From: Trebouxia sp. TZW2008
Lineage: Eukaryota > Chlorophyta > Trebouxiophyceae > Trebouxiales > Trebouxiaceae
Reading direction: 5' to 3'
NCBI GenBank assembly: GCA_002118135.1
Contig: BDIU01000370.1
Span: 1-64,000, forward strand
DNA length: 64,000 bases
Below the pieces are notes generated by a model, which ran no database searches, had not been told where the DNA came from, and saw only the letters and a list, made by a program, of their open reading frames with translations. Below, piece by piece: positions 33,876-46,200 of this stretch (the stretch's first letter is position 1; every line of letters begins with the position of its first letter). Position numbers and translations under genes: made by a program.

Positions 33876-36800
33876 ATGTGCTTCAGGGAGCCTGCTGTGA
33901 GCCGCCTGTATGCCAGCCTGGGTCTGGGATACGATGCTCCAAATGCCGTGGAAGATGATGAATTCGCCATGGATGCAAGGCGCAAAAGGCCAGCTGGTCA
34001 TGCACGGCTGATCCCCCACACATCTGCTGAGAGAGATGCACACAACAGCAGGCCTCCTTCTGGTGAGGGAAACCCAAAAGACTGCATATGTCTCTATGCA
34101 ATGCAAATACATTCTGTATGATAAGTCATATGCCCCCACAGGGCCGCTCTGTGACTGCAACCCATTGAGAGTATGACCTGCATGAGAATTTTAACAGACT
34201 GAGTAATCGCTTGATGCAATGAAATTGCTTCTGCTGACATGCACAGTGTCTTGATTGCATACAGTGCTTCAAGGAGAAACGCTTGACTGATTCTGCGTGC
34301 TGTCATGCCGCTTGCAGCTGTCAAGACTGGCTTCTGTCTGGCTACGGGCCTTTTGGCAGTGTGCTCATGCCAAGTACAGCTACTATGATTGACGCTCGTC
34401 TGACTGCAGGCCACAGGAAGCGCTCTCATGCCTCACATGTGCGGCAGCGAGCTGTGGCACCAGAACATGGAGGAGGCAGAGAATATGACATTGAGGCTGA
34501 ATTCATGGATGAGCTTGGCCCCTTGCCAAAAGCACGCCCTGCTGAAGACAATGCGGGTACAAGTGCGCCTCTGCAGCTACAGCTCACTCGCCAATTGTGC
34601 AGTGAATGTGACCTGTAAATGTGAGTCAGCACATGCGTTCATTCCATTCATTCATACATAGCCAGACAGGCTCAGCAGGCCCAGCTCGGCACGTACTGGA
34701 GCCACCAAGTGGTTTCAACCATTTTGGTCCTGTGCTTACCTAAAAAACTTGAATTGAGCATGCAGGGAAGAGACAGCACAGCACATTGCTTTCCAGCATC
34801 TTGCTTTCGGTCAAGATCTGCCTCCAGAGTCAGCTCAAAGCCTGAACAATGGTACACGGAGTATGCTCATGCTAAATGCAAGTTGAAGCGCAATACGTTT
34901 GTGCAAAGAAAGGGTACATCCACTCTAGAATTACCTGTCAGCCAAAATGTTCTCTCGTGAACCAGCAAGGTCAGGCGCATGATGTGACAGCAGGAAAGCA
35001 AATGCTTACATTGCAACTCAACAATGCACCACTCTTGTTGTTTGTGATGTCTCCGCATGTTGATAGTGCATTTCTGTTGATCAACACTGACATGGCTGTC
35101 ATAGGAGCTGCAAAGAGACCAAAGCAAAGGCGCAAGCAGACAAGCAGACCCAGGAGCAGTCTTGAAGCAGGGGCTACGGAGGAGGAGCAGATGTATGATG
35201 ATCCCCAAGCCATGGTGAGCACAAAAAGGTTACAACCTGCTTGTTCAGTCACGCATGAAGCATACACTGCGTGCTTTCACAAGATAAACAGCACAGACTG
35301 CTAATGCACCAGACATTGGGCTGCAAAGAAGCAAGTTGTAATATGCCAGCACGCTGCTAAGAGTGGCGCCAAAGGCACGATCACCAGATATGTGCATTCA
35401 AAGGTGACAGCACCCAGCACAATCACCCCGTCACCACACCTGGTGAGCATGCCAGTACTGAAGCCTCCTCTCCCGTTCTTCTGCTTCTGTTGTGGTCTTC
35501 TGTTGTGGTTTGTTTCTTCTTTGGCTTCTTGTGTGAAAGCTTTCTACTCCAGTTTCAAAATGGCAGTCTCTTAATGCTGACCCTACAGGATTGGCAGGGC
35601 AGCCCTAGGCCTGAGATGCTCAACAGCCCCAGGCACAACAGCCCTGACCGGGATCAGAGGCTCCTTGAAGGGTCCAGGTCACCCATAGCAATACACAGCA
35701 GTCCTGGGTCTGAGTCAGCTTCTCAGGAATCTGGACGCCAAAGCCCTCACAGGCCAACAGACCAGCCTGCTGGAGTGGAGAGTGATGACAACTTCGAAGT
35801 GTCAGATGATGCTGATGAGCAACAAGTGAGCATGCTGCTGAAGCATCAAGTATACAGCTTTGAGGTTTCAGACGATGCTTGTAAGCAACAGGCAAGCATG
35901 CAGCCACAGCACCTGCTGTACAACTTTGAGACGTCAGATAATGCTGATGAGCAACAGGTGAGCAACAGCTGTACAAGCTATATGGCAAGTGACTTTGCGG
36001 CATGCGCCAGCAGGTCAGCCTGCAGGAGTGGAGAGTCATGACATTTGAAAAGTCAGATGATGCTAGCTAACAACAGGTGAGCATGCTGCCAAAGCACCTG
36101 CTGTACGCTGTCAAGCTGCTTCCACAACACTTTCAACCTGATCTACCAGCTGCTGCCATACTTGCTCATACAGCACAAGGTGTTGTCTTTTCCCGCCATC
36201 ATAGCTTTTGATCGGTGCCTGTGGCGTCTGACGCTTGGCAGGCAGCCAAATCAGAGTCCTGAGGCCAACACTGCTTTCAACGCCTAAATTGGCATTACAC
36301 TGTGCATTTCCATGCTACATGAAAGAAAGTACGAGCTGGGCTTCGGTGAGGCTGTGCGTCACAGATGATGGTACATGACTTTTGCATTTGTGCTTACCAC
36401 TATGCATGATGGCAACCGTTGTGCTTTCTCTGGGCAATTGTGCTGTGTCTGGGCAGATGACTGTGTCTGCATGATTTACAGTTCTGCTGCAGCTTACTGC
36501 TGCAATGTCAGGTGCTCAGCTTGAGCTGCTCATGCAGTTGAGAAGAGGACGCTGGGATGAAAAAGATGGCAGTGATGGCAGCAGCAGTGGGGAGGAAGCA
36601 GATAAGCTGCTATTTGTGCAGTCAGCCAAAATGTCAAACAATGTCACAGCTCTGCTGCAGCATACTGGGGCAAGGTTAGTTGCTCAGCTTGGGCTGCTCA
36701 CATGCAGTTGAGAAGAGGGCGCTGGGATGAAGAAGATGGCAGTGCTGGCAGCAGCAGTGGGGCTGAAGCAGTCAAGCTGCCAGCTGTGCGGCCAGCGAAC

Positions 36801-39800
36801 ATGTCAAAAAGGGAGTGGGAACTGCTGCAAGAAGCGCGGGAACTAGAGCAGGGGGCGTTTGCATTTGACAAGTAAGTCTGCAGCATCTTTACCCTTGGAT
36901 GCTATGAGTATGGGTTTCTCAGGCATTGTCTTTGCATATCATCCTGCGTACACGATGCTGCAATACTGCACATTGGGGCATGGGAGTAGAACGGGGGGCC
37001 TTTGCTTTTGAAACAAGCGAGCCTGCAGCTTCTTGCCCTAAGATGCTGCCAGCACCAACATCTCGCGCACTACCCATTCATGCTACAATTTGCACATACT
37101 GCGATGTTCCATTTCTGCGTCATGGCTTTGTCATGCAAGGCATATTGCCTGATTGCAGATGGGAGGAACATCCCCTGACATTGTTGGACGAGTGACATTG
37201 CTGAAGGTCTGGTGCTGTTGCTGACAGGAACAGGAGTAAGTATCAACCCAAAGGGCACTTTGATGCAGCAGTAGGGGGCCGTAGGCGGCAGCAGAGGGCT
37301 GCTGCAGGCAGTGCCCTAGAGCAGCTGCGCCGGCGCAGAATGCAACAGAATGCCTCATCAGGTGCACCCTCACTAGTTAGCCTGTCCACCAGTAGTTGTG
37401 ACTACAATAGTGATATGAAGCTGAGCCACATCAGCCGCCGTTGCTCTGATAATTGAGTCTCAGCAGTGCAGCGCCAACAACCACACATGCCATGGATCAT
37501 GTCTGGAAAGGTCTCAGCGTGTGCCTGTCTAAAACATCAGCGGCATTGGCTACAACAACGTTTCTGAATAAGCCTTGCTTTCTGAAATCAAGATTGCAGT
37601 GAAAGTCATGCCTGAAGTTCAATGCCCCATGTACATGTTGAAAATAGGATCAAAATGACTCGTTTTGCATCACAGGTGGTGAAGCAGAGTCCAGTGGCAC
37701 TGGGCAACAAAGCCACGCAGTGCAAAGTGACAGGCAAGGGTTACAGCCCACAGATGTGCCAGCTGCCAAGACCAGCAGGCACAGACAGCGTGCACGCTTT
37801 GTAGACGACCAAGCTGCCGGAGGACAATCATGTCCATCAGCTGCCTCACACTCCTCCTTGTCTGACAGTCCTCAGCCAGGGACTGGCGCCAAACAGAAAG
37901 GCTTGCATGCAGCACAGCATGCTGATGCTGCTGTCAGTGAAGCTGTTGACAGCATGGATGTCAGCAGCAGCAGTAGTGGATCTGACAGGCCACTCTTGGC
38001 TAAGAGGCGCAGGTCCCAATCTTTGCAACACACCTCACAGCCCAGTGGCAGTGACAATGACATGACACCAGCTGTAGGTGACCAGCCACCAGAGCAAGGG
38101 GCGTCCCATAATAACAGCAAGAGACCAGCATCTGCAGCAGCCAAACTTGCGAAGAAGAGAGCAAGAGACAAGCAGAGACCAAGGAATAGTGGGTCTGTAG
38201 GGCAGGTTCACACACCCAGTCCTGCAGTTGTGCCAATGGCTGCTGGCACAATTCATGGTGGCACAATTTTGCCAGTGGCTTCGTCCAGTAACCATGGCGG
38301 CCAAGAGCTTGCTGGGTCAGCTGTCAGTCCAGATGGAGAGCATGCACAGCCTGCAGTTGGGCCACCCTTGGAAGAAGCTGAGGAACAGCAGGAGCTTCCA
38401 GCAGTGTTTGAAGTCCCCTCCCAGATGCCAAGGGAGCTTCAGTCCTGGGCCTGGGATAAGTAAGCTCGTCACTATGACAGCAAGCAACTTGAATAGTCCA
38501 AGTTTGCAGGTTTTGATCAATATTGTTCCTGGTGTTGAGATGTTGAGAGAGTCATGTGCTCATGCGCCTTGCACCTCTTACAAAATCCTCAAAATGTCTC
38601 CATCCATCCATCCATGGTGTCTTGTCCACTTCTGCTAAGAGAAATCAATACCTTGTCTTTGCTGCGTGCAATCTTGACACCTTGCTTCTCTGCAATGCAG
38701 ACTTCCTATCCTCTCCTTTGTCCTGACAGGGTGTAGTTGTTGTTTGACTGCACCTTTCAAAGTATACCGTACAATGCTTTGGATGAACTAATTGAGCAGA
38801 CAGAGCATTGTCCTGGATATGAGCTACTGATGAAACACAATCTGGTTCTCACGAGTCCAATGTGTTTTGCAGCCATTTCGTGCTATTTCGATTTATAGAG
38901 CCTTTCCTTATGACGCCTAGTGTCACAGACCTTCTTTTCTTTCTATGCAGGCGTGCAGATCAGCATCCACCTAACCTGCAGAAAATCTACCCTGCTCAGG
39001 CCAAGAGGGTGCGCAAGGCTCCTGATCGCTACACCGTGGATGATGCACCTCAGATGCACAAGAGCCACTCTGAGGAGCAGCGCAAGCTGGCACACCACCT
39101 GGATGCTGCCTTGCCGCCCCGCTCCCACTCAGGTCATTGTGTTCAGTGCCAACTGCTCATGCCCAGCTTGTGTTGAACGCTCCTGACTTCTCCTGGTTTT
39201 TTACAAGCAATGTGAGTTGAATTTGACAAAAAGTCTGGACAGGAAGAGCCACAGATCAAAAGCCTCAAAGTCATTTTTGCTTGTGGCAGCCATGCATCAT
39301 CGGTTGTGCTTGTGTCAGCAATGGATCACCAGTCGTATGCCCGTCATGCTCATTGAAAACACTACATCATGTATGCTTACGTTTGGTGTTGCTATTTGCT
39401 GTCACATAATTGTGCTGTGACAGAGAGGTTGAGTCAACAAACATTTGAATTGCATCCTGCAGACAGAATGGGCACGCATACTGAGCATGCGCTGCACATG
39501 AGTCATCTTATGCATGCTTGCAAACTTGTCTGTCATCAAGATCAAATGAAATATATCACAGCAGCAATGAAGCTGACCTCAAGGCAGCATACTTGCAACA
39601 GGCACCAGGCTTCTCCAAAGCTCTGGTGCAACTGTTTCTTAGGCTGCAGCACTCATGTTGGTTTAGAACGTAATTAGTTTGTTCAGAAGGCAACAGTGCA
39701 AAGATGCCTGGCATCTGACTGACCTGTGGTCAAACTGTCTGTGCAGGCAAAAACAGGAAGTCAGGCAAGAGCATCCCCGGCACCCTTGCAACCCTTCCGC

Positions 39801-42415
39801 AGGTAATGCAGCTAGGCTTTCAGTCCATACATGGCACAGCAGCAAATGCTCGGTGCATAGCCGCGCAGCTCGCACAATATGCAACTGTCTGTGCATTGCA
39901 GTGACCCTTTACCCTTTTTACTGAGCGTATATATCAAGCACAACTGACCAGCTGTGGACCCTGCAAATTGCCTTGCTTTACACCCAGAAGCCGTATGCTA
40001 GCTGTCTGCAATGGCATGCAGATAGCGCTTGCCAGCATCGCACAGAGTATTGGAATTGCCTGAGGTCTACAGTATTTGACAGTCATACATTCGCTATGTC
40101 TCTTCTTGCAATCATACATGCTTGATGCCATGATGAGCCTTTAACTCAATCGTTGTGAGTCTCGCTTGCAGGCTGCACGTGTCTCCAGCAGTGATGATGA
40201 TGACATGCCCTTGGCAATGCTGCCACCATCGCTATCTGCAGCCAAACAGACAGCTGCTGCAAGAAAGAAGACGCCATCAAGCCTTGCCAGCCAACCCTCT
40301 CCCAACGCCTTAGCTCAAGCTGTGAGCCCTTCTGCTTCAAATGCCATTGCTACAGACACAGCTAAAACAGGGCTTATTGACTCTGAGGCTGTCAACATAG
40401 GGGCTGCTGACACAGGGGATATAGTCAGAGTGGCTATTAATTCAGAGGCTATTGGCACAACAGCTATCGACACAAACTTTGTTGACACAAGGGCTGTTGA
40501 CTCAGAGGCCATTGACACAGCGGCTATCGACTCAGGGGCTGTTGACTCAGAGGCCATTGACACAGAGGCTCTTAGCACAGGGGCTATTGGCATTGAGGCA
40601 GTCAGGCAGCCCTCAGCTGCAGAAGGGGACACCAGAATGGCATCTGTTTCACAAAGGCCTGTCAGCACAGCCGAGCCAGCATCAGCAGGTGAAGGGCGAA
40701 TGGCGTCAGGCCCTGAGCATGCTAACATGCTGAAGGGACCTGCAGTCAGTGCCAATAAGCATACGCCCAAAGCTACCATGGTCCCTAAAGATGCAAAGCC
40801 TTGCTTCAGATCTGTGAGCGATGTCTTGCGCCCAACGCATGAACGCCAGTTTACACCATCAGGTGCAGATGCAGCAAGCTTTGGCATGCATCAGCAAGCA
40901 ACTCCAACGGATGAGCAGGATCCTGCAAGTGGGAGTGAAACAGCACCAACTGAACAACCTCGCCTTGTCAGTGGTTACCATCAGCGACCAGCTGCAAGCA
41001 AGGCTGAAGAGCTCATATCTGACAGTGAGTCAGAGGGTGGGCAGGGTGCCGTTGCACCTGCTGTCAACCCTGCTACTACAACCAACTCCATGCCTTGCAC
41101 TGACCCTGCCCTTCAGCTGCGCATACAACCCACAGGGAATGCTGATCACCCTACTGCCAATGCTGTGGTTGCTGCTGCTGCTGCAGAGCATGCTGACCAC
41201 TCAACAGCAGCAGCAGCAGAAGGAGAAAGTCTGAGCACAACAATACGTCCAGCAACAGCAGCAACCAAAGAACAAAGTATGAGCATGGTAATGGAACAGG
41301 ACAGTCCTTCCCTGGTGCAGAGGGCCAGTGCTGAGATGTCACATGGCAGCAGACAAAGCACTGCTGTGCTGCCAATGAGAAGGCAGACACCCACAAGATC
41401 AGCTGACATGGCAGAAGCTATTGTGCCAGCTGTTCCCTATCCTGCACTCAGCACAGAACAGCAAGGCTCAGCACAGCTGCCTGCCACAGAAGCAGGCTTG
41501 CACAGGCCGACTGACGGCCCAAATGCAATGCCAGGCAGAGCGGAGACGCCTTTCTATGACAGCTCAGCATCCCTTCAACAGGCAGAAGCAGAGGCTGCAC
41601 GGCTAGCCTTGCTGATGGTGCCCACACAGTCAAGGCAAGCAAATCCTGTCAGCAGTCATGACAATGTCCCTGCTGCCTCATGGGCACATCCTGTAAGCAA
41701 TGAAGACAATGTCCCTGCTGCCTCACCAGCACAGGCTGTAAGCAATGCTGACAATGTCCCTGCTGCCTCACCAGCACAGCCTGTCAGCAATCATGACAAA
41801 GTCCCTGCTTCCTCATTGGCACAGCCTGGCCTCATGCAACCGCAGCAAGAGAGCGCACCCTTGGCCTCTCCATCATCATCAAATGCTACTGCAGAACCAG
41901 CAGTGGACTCCGTGGGCACTGCACAGCACAAGCAGCAGCCTTCAGGTCGACCTAGGCTGGCTCTACGCAACAGAAGCGGTGAATTGCAGCAGCTTGCAAC
42001 GCAGGTGGCAAACCGGCAGCATGGCACTGTGTCTGATTTGCAGCCTTCAGGTGTTATCAGCAGCAGTGAGCAGCATGCAAATGCAGCCTCGACCAGTGTC
42101 ATGCCAGCAGCAAGCGCAGTAGGAGAGGCTGGGGTTGTTGCTGACATTACCATTCCTGACAGGTGACTCACAGTGTGGCGCATGCAGTCAAGCAAGTGCT
42201 GCCTCAGGGTACAAACGATGTGAATGCAACTTTTGACTGCACGAATGGCATGCACAGCATGCAGGTATGCAGCTTGACACAGTAAATCATGTTATGTCTT
42301 GTACGGCATTTCGACTGCCGTACTGATAGGAATGTGATGTGTGTATCTGTAATCTGGAACCTGCATTGAACTGACAACGTGAATCTCTGCCTGCAGTGAG
42401 GAGCAGGATGCCTAA
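33876..42415 (+). CDS. Very long disordered protein with charged clusters, unrecognised
   Basis: Exons 33876-34062, 34410-34556, 35105-35214, 35589-35825, 36708-36871, 37228-37361, 37676-38459, 38951-39132, 39747-39802, 40172-42162 and 42397-42415 join without a phase conflict to about 1,336 residues. The first 150 residues look partly ordered (EPAVSRLYASLGLGYDAP, then YDIEAEFMDELGPLP). The rest is disordered, with basic blocks (KRPKQRRKQTSRPRS, EQLRRRRMQQ) that could act as nuclear signals, and acidic Ser-Asp clusters (VSSSDDDDMPLAML, SSSSGSDRPLLAKRRR) typical of CK2 sites. The 40172-42162 exon has two internal tandem repeats. A nuclear or chromatin role is only an inference. No family was recognised. 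The start is the first Met in a conserved-looking stretch, and a splice from upstream is possible. Confidence 0.6.
35790..36110 (+). repeat. Tandem copies of the end of exon 35589-35825
   Basis: A unit of about 65-120 bp (gtcagatgatgctgatgagc, then a gtgagcatgctgc donor) occurs at about 35798, 35865, 35930 and 36050. The first is the real exon end. Later ones carry caggtgagc-type donors or have lost them. Confidence 0.82.
36535..37015 (+). repeat. Two partial copies flanking exon 36708-36871
   Basis: The stretch 36535-36660 (cagttgagaagaggacgctg) is a full-length-like copy of the exon start. The stretch 36979-37015 (gagtagaacggggggccttt) repeats the exon end. Both differ from the exon by many substitutions. 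The upstream copy lacks the part that encodes REWELLQEARELEQG. Confidence 0.82.
40396..40600 (+). repeat. 15-bp coding repeat giving 5-residue units
   Basis: Units such as gctattgacacagag encode a five-residue period of the form x-A-(I/V)-(D/S)-(T/S), for example EAIDT AAIDS GAVDS. About 13 units are recognisable. This is a coding minisatellite within the long disordered protein, not the classical A(D/N)LxX pentapeptide family. Confidence 0.85.
41645..41824 (+). repeat. 45-bp coding tandem repeat, four units
   Basis: Four consecutive 15-residue units of the form PVSNxDNVPAASxAQ are seen. The third and second are nearly identical, the first and fourth more diverged. They lie in the disordered C-terminal third of the protein. 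Confidence 0.93.
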
Positions 42416-43263
42416 TGCACTTTTTGAGAGGAAATTAGCAAGGCCACATGATCATCAGCAACATTTACAAAACACAACTGTGCAGCAAGTTTTTGGATAT
42501 ACATGAGTCAGTCCAGCATTTGCCATTCACAGTGTTGCTAGTCTACTACATGCTGAGACGCAAGCGCCTGCAACACAGTCAACTGTCAGCCATTGTATGA
42601 GGAACATTATGGCTTTCTTGCTGCTGCGACTTCTGACACAGGGTTGATCGCCTTTAGAGTCATTGCCTGGTGCATGCACATGCGGCTGGCCGATTGGATT
42701 TTGCCATATCCCCGTTTTAGCGGCATCTGTTGATTTCATGCCATGGATCCTGCATATGTGTGTAAGTTTTGATGCCCTTGATGTTTCTGATGTGCCTGAG
42801 GCGGCCAGCTCCACCGAGCCCCGACAGGCTGCGAGGGTCACTGTGTATTGATGGTACCGGTGACAGCAAAGACAATGACACAGGTCAATGTCGACTCTAA
42901 GCTATGCATGCATGGCCCGTGCATCTTCTTCTTAGGCTGTCAGATTCCTGAAACAAGCAGACTTGACACCATCATGTAGAACACTTGCCGACAGGAGCAG
43001 GCTTCGATTGTTGACGTTCGATGCCTTTGAAGTTGGCTGTACTCGCACCCTACATCTGCAGTATTTACCTCTGTTTGTTGTTTTGCTACTTGCAGGCTGC
43101 AAGTTCAAGTGTACAGCCCAGCTCTTCCAGCCTGATCGCAGTCCTGACTTTCGTTTGCAGCTATCAGCCGTATATTCGAGCCCTCTGTGATTGCGTATTA
43201 CTATCGAAGACTTCTGCTAGACTCTTGCAGCCGTTTCTCTATACACCTGCGTATTTTGGTGCG
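42416..43263. other. Region between two disordered-protein genes
   Basis: No exon could be linked here, although an open frame runs from 43021 into the next gene, so a 5' exon of that gene may lie within. TGTAA at about 42766 is a possible polyadenylation word for the upstream gene. Confidence 0.4.
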
Positions 43264-45631
43264 ATGCCAGTCAGCCTAGACTTTGACCCTGCGTCAGAGC
43301 CGCACAGCGGCTTGCGCAGACTTCGGCAGCTTGCCAGCTTCGGTAGATATGGCGCTGATCTACATCCTTCCGTCTCGTTACCCGCAAAGCCAAGCTCAAA
43401 GCCTGCGCACGGTGGCAACGTGCTTGCTTCATCACTTTCAAGTTTCTGTGGGTGGCTAGCACAAGCAGGTCGTACCGTCAACTTCAGCAGCAAGCCGTCT
43501 GCAAAGATAGAGAAGCATCAAGCAAGCCTGGTACGGATCAGGCCGTGTGTTGCAAGTGGTGAAGCAAACTGGCAGATGTGCCTCATGACTCAGCTTGATC
43601 TGCAGGAGCGTAAAGCACCAGCAAAGCCTGCCAAGAGATTTGTGGCTGAGGCCAGCACCAGCACAAAGCCAGCAAAGCGCAAGCCAATCAGCGCAAAAAA
43701 CAAAGTGCAGCTTCCAGCGGTCTTCACCCTGCAGGTATTCAGCAACATGCACAATATCAACCAGTGACACTCGGATTCCCCATTTTACAGGCTGCAACAT
43801 ACACACACTTGATGCCACATCAATTCCTTGATAAAGTTGTTGTTTGCACAGGGAATCAGTGCCAACACAACATGCTTGCATTCCCTCAGCTACAAGGCAG
43901 ATGGCATGCGTATTCAGAGTCTAGTCAAGCCAACATGCCTGCTCAATGAGGCTGATTTCTACCTGGATCCGTCAGCTCAAACCTGTCCAAAGACTGCCAG
44001 ATCACAGCACAGCAGGTATACTGTGCTGCAGATGCTGTTTTGCTGTATCACAAATGCAGACCATATCTTTGCCACACTTAAATCTGCCGCATCAAGATGG
44101 GTCTAGCCCTTCATGTGACAGCAGCATGAGACGAATCACCCTTCATCTGACAGCTTGAGCATGCTACATCACATATGCACTGTTTGCGTTCACACCACAC
44201 GTACATCCCTTCTGCACGGATTTGCCCTGTGTACATGCAGCGTCTGCCATGTGCGTCTCTGCCTGTCAAGTGAGCAACCACAAAGTAGGCAACTCACAGT
44301 TTCTGCCTGAAAGCACTGATTTTGAGCTACGCTTCACCACATGCAAAACAAACATTTCGAGCTTTGAATGCAGGTCGCCAGTCTTGCACAGTGACAGGCG
44401 CTCTCCATCAGCTGACAGCCATTGCTCATCAGGCACACAGTTCAGTCCCAACAGCATGCTTGGCAACCCTGTATGGGACCACTCTGCTCCTTCAACTCCA
44501 TTCATAGTCCCCTCAGCAAATGAGCACATCCAGCAAAGCTGGTCAGGGAATGCATCCAGTTGGGCTGCTACTATCTGCAAGCTCGCAGCAGCTGAAGCAC
44601 AGTCAGCAAGTAGTGAAAACGGTGAGGGCACACACCAGCTGCCAAGCAGTTCTGCCAAGCCGGTTCTGCCAGGTCTGGACCTGCATCAGCTCCAGGGTCT
44701 TAGCCATGTTGTGAGTGAGTCTCAGCACCTGCTGAGAGCTTCTGATGAACTGCTTATGAGCAAGGCACACCTTCAAGGCAACAGTCATCACCAGTCTGCC
44801 TTTGATACAGCAAGACAGGATGATGCTGATTCAGCTGCACAGACTGCAAGATCAAGCCAGAGTGATGCCACTCACATCAATTGCCAGGACAGCTACAGAT
44901 CAGAAACCAGCTTGCAGCATGCACATCAGCAGACAGCAGGGATGTCAGGGACTAATAGTCTGTATGAACATTCCGTCCGATGTCAGATACCACAGGCTGA
45001 TGTACAGCTGATGAGCAGCTCAGATCGCAAACTTTGCAGTCCTAACTACTGGTCTGGTGGGTCATCAGCAGCAGACACATGCTCAGGCTTGGGTGGAAGT
45101 CCATTCAGCGCTGCTATCTCTGATGATTCTCTGGCATATGTCGTAGAAGGAGATTATAACTGCAGGTGAGCGGTACATGCACGTTGTCTCAAGGTGCAGG
45201 CAGATGATCAATATAGCGATGCCATTTCACACAGTTTGGCATATCATCAGTATTTCATCAGCAAAAATGTTGTGCAGACTTGTGAACAAGTATCACATAG
45301 CATGGGTGATGTATGCACTGACATGAGGGTTCTTTGTACCTGCAGGCCTTTATTCATCACTGAGGGACACCAGCCTACAGATTTGCCAGAGCAAGAACAA
45401 GAGTCAATGCAGGATGCTCCATTCCCAGCTGCCAGTGTTACAGACAAAACCTCCAAGCGAATGCATTCGCGTCACCATGCGCGCAAGCCTCTGTCAAATC
45501 TGACAAACACACACATGTCTTCCCTGCTTACACCCCAAGTGAGAAAGACAGTGCATAAAGCCAGAGACAGCGCTTCAAGCACTGTGAGTGACATGGTGAC
45601 TTTCTGGGAGCAGAGAGCCAATCTTCAGTAG
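43264..45631 (+). CDS. Ser-rich protein with C-terminal destruction-box match, unrecognised
   Basis: Exons 43264-43734, 43852-44015, 44374-45165 and 45346-45631 join in phase to 570 residues. The first 150 residues contain Lys/Ala/Pro-rich blocks (ERKAPAKPAKRF, TKPAKRKPISAKNK). A more ordered-looking segment follows (KADGMRIQSLVKPTCLLN), then about 250 residues rich in Ser, Gln and His. The last 95 residues hold ARKPLSNLTN, a match to the RxxLxxxxN destruction box of anaphase-promoting-complex substrates, and end in a probable helix (VRKTVHKARDSASSTVSDMV). I recognise no family. A cell-cycle role is an inference from one motif only. The frame is open upstream to 43021, so the start is uncertain. 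Confidence 0.6.
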
Positions 45632-46200
45632 AGCAACATTGACAGTCCCCACCACATTGTTTGCACCTGAGCACAAATATTACAGATGCTGCAGTAAGAC
45701 AGCCTGACTATTTTGTGAGTCCTGAGTATGCCCTGCTTTAGAATGACTGACCTCTGCGTTGACCCAGCCTGACCAAATTCTTGCCAGTATGTTCAAGTGT
45801 GTATAGGTTTGCTGACACATCGCACATGTAGAAGTAGTTTATCAAAAGCCCTCAAGACTTGACAACTCATAGGGCGTATGGGTGACTCAGTCAGTCAGTT
45901 TGTTGTTACATTGTAGACTGATGCATTGAATGCATGCACATTGCCAAATGCGTGGATGAAGTCGGCAATTTCTTTTACAGAGCTCAGACGCTCACATCAT
46001 TGCTTGAAGCTGTTGAGGTAGCGCTGGTAATGAAAGCACAGATGGCCTGAAATCTCACAAATTCATCTTGAGAATCAAACTTGAGGAAATGCAAGGGGGC
46101 CGCGGGTGATTACAGTGAGTGCAGCCTTTGAGCTGCGGACAATGAACAAGTATGCGATTGCTACACTCTGCATTGGACATCTACAGGAGCTGATGTACAC
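45632..46200. other. Short convergent intergenic region
   Basis: About 570 bp between the stop of the Ser-rich protein gene (plus) and the stop of 6-phosphogluconate dehydrogenase (minus). I see nothing coding in it. Confidence 0.5.

Noticed and set aside
40315..40887. 190-residue minus-strand frame opposite the disordered protein
   Set aside because: It arises from the reverse reading of the 15-bp coding repeat, which lacks stops on both strands.
41645..41824. Possible CRISPR-like array (regular 45-bp repeats)
   Set aside because: Units are contiguous and coding, with no unique spacers, in a eukaryotic exon.
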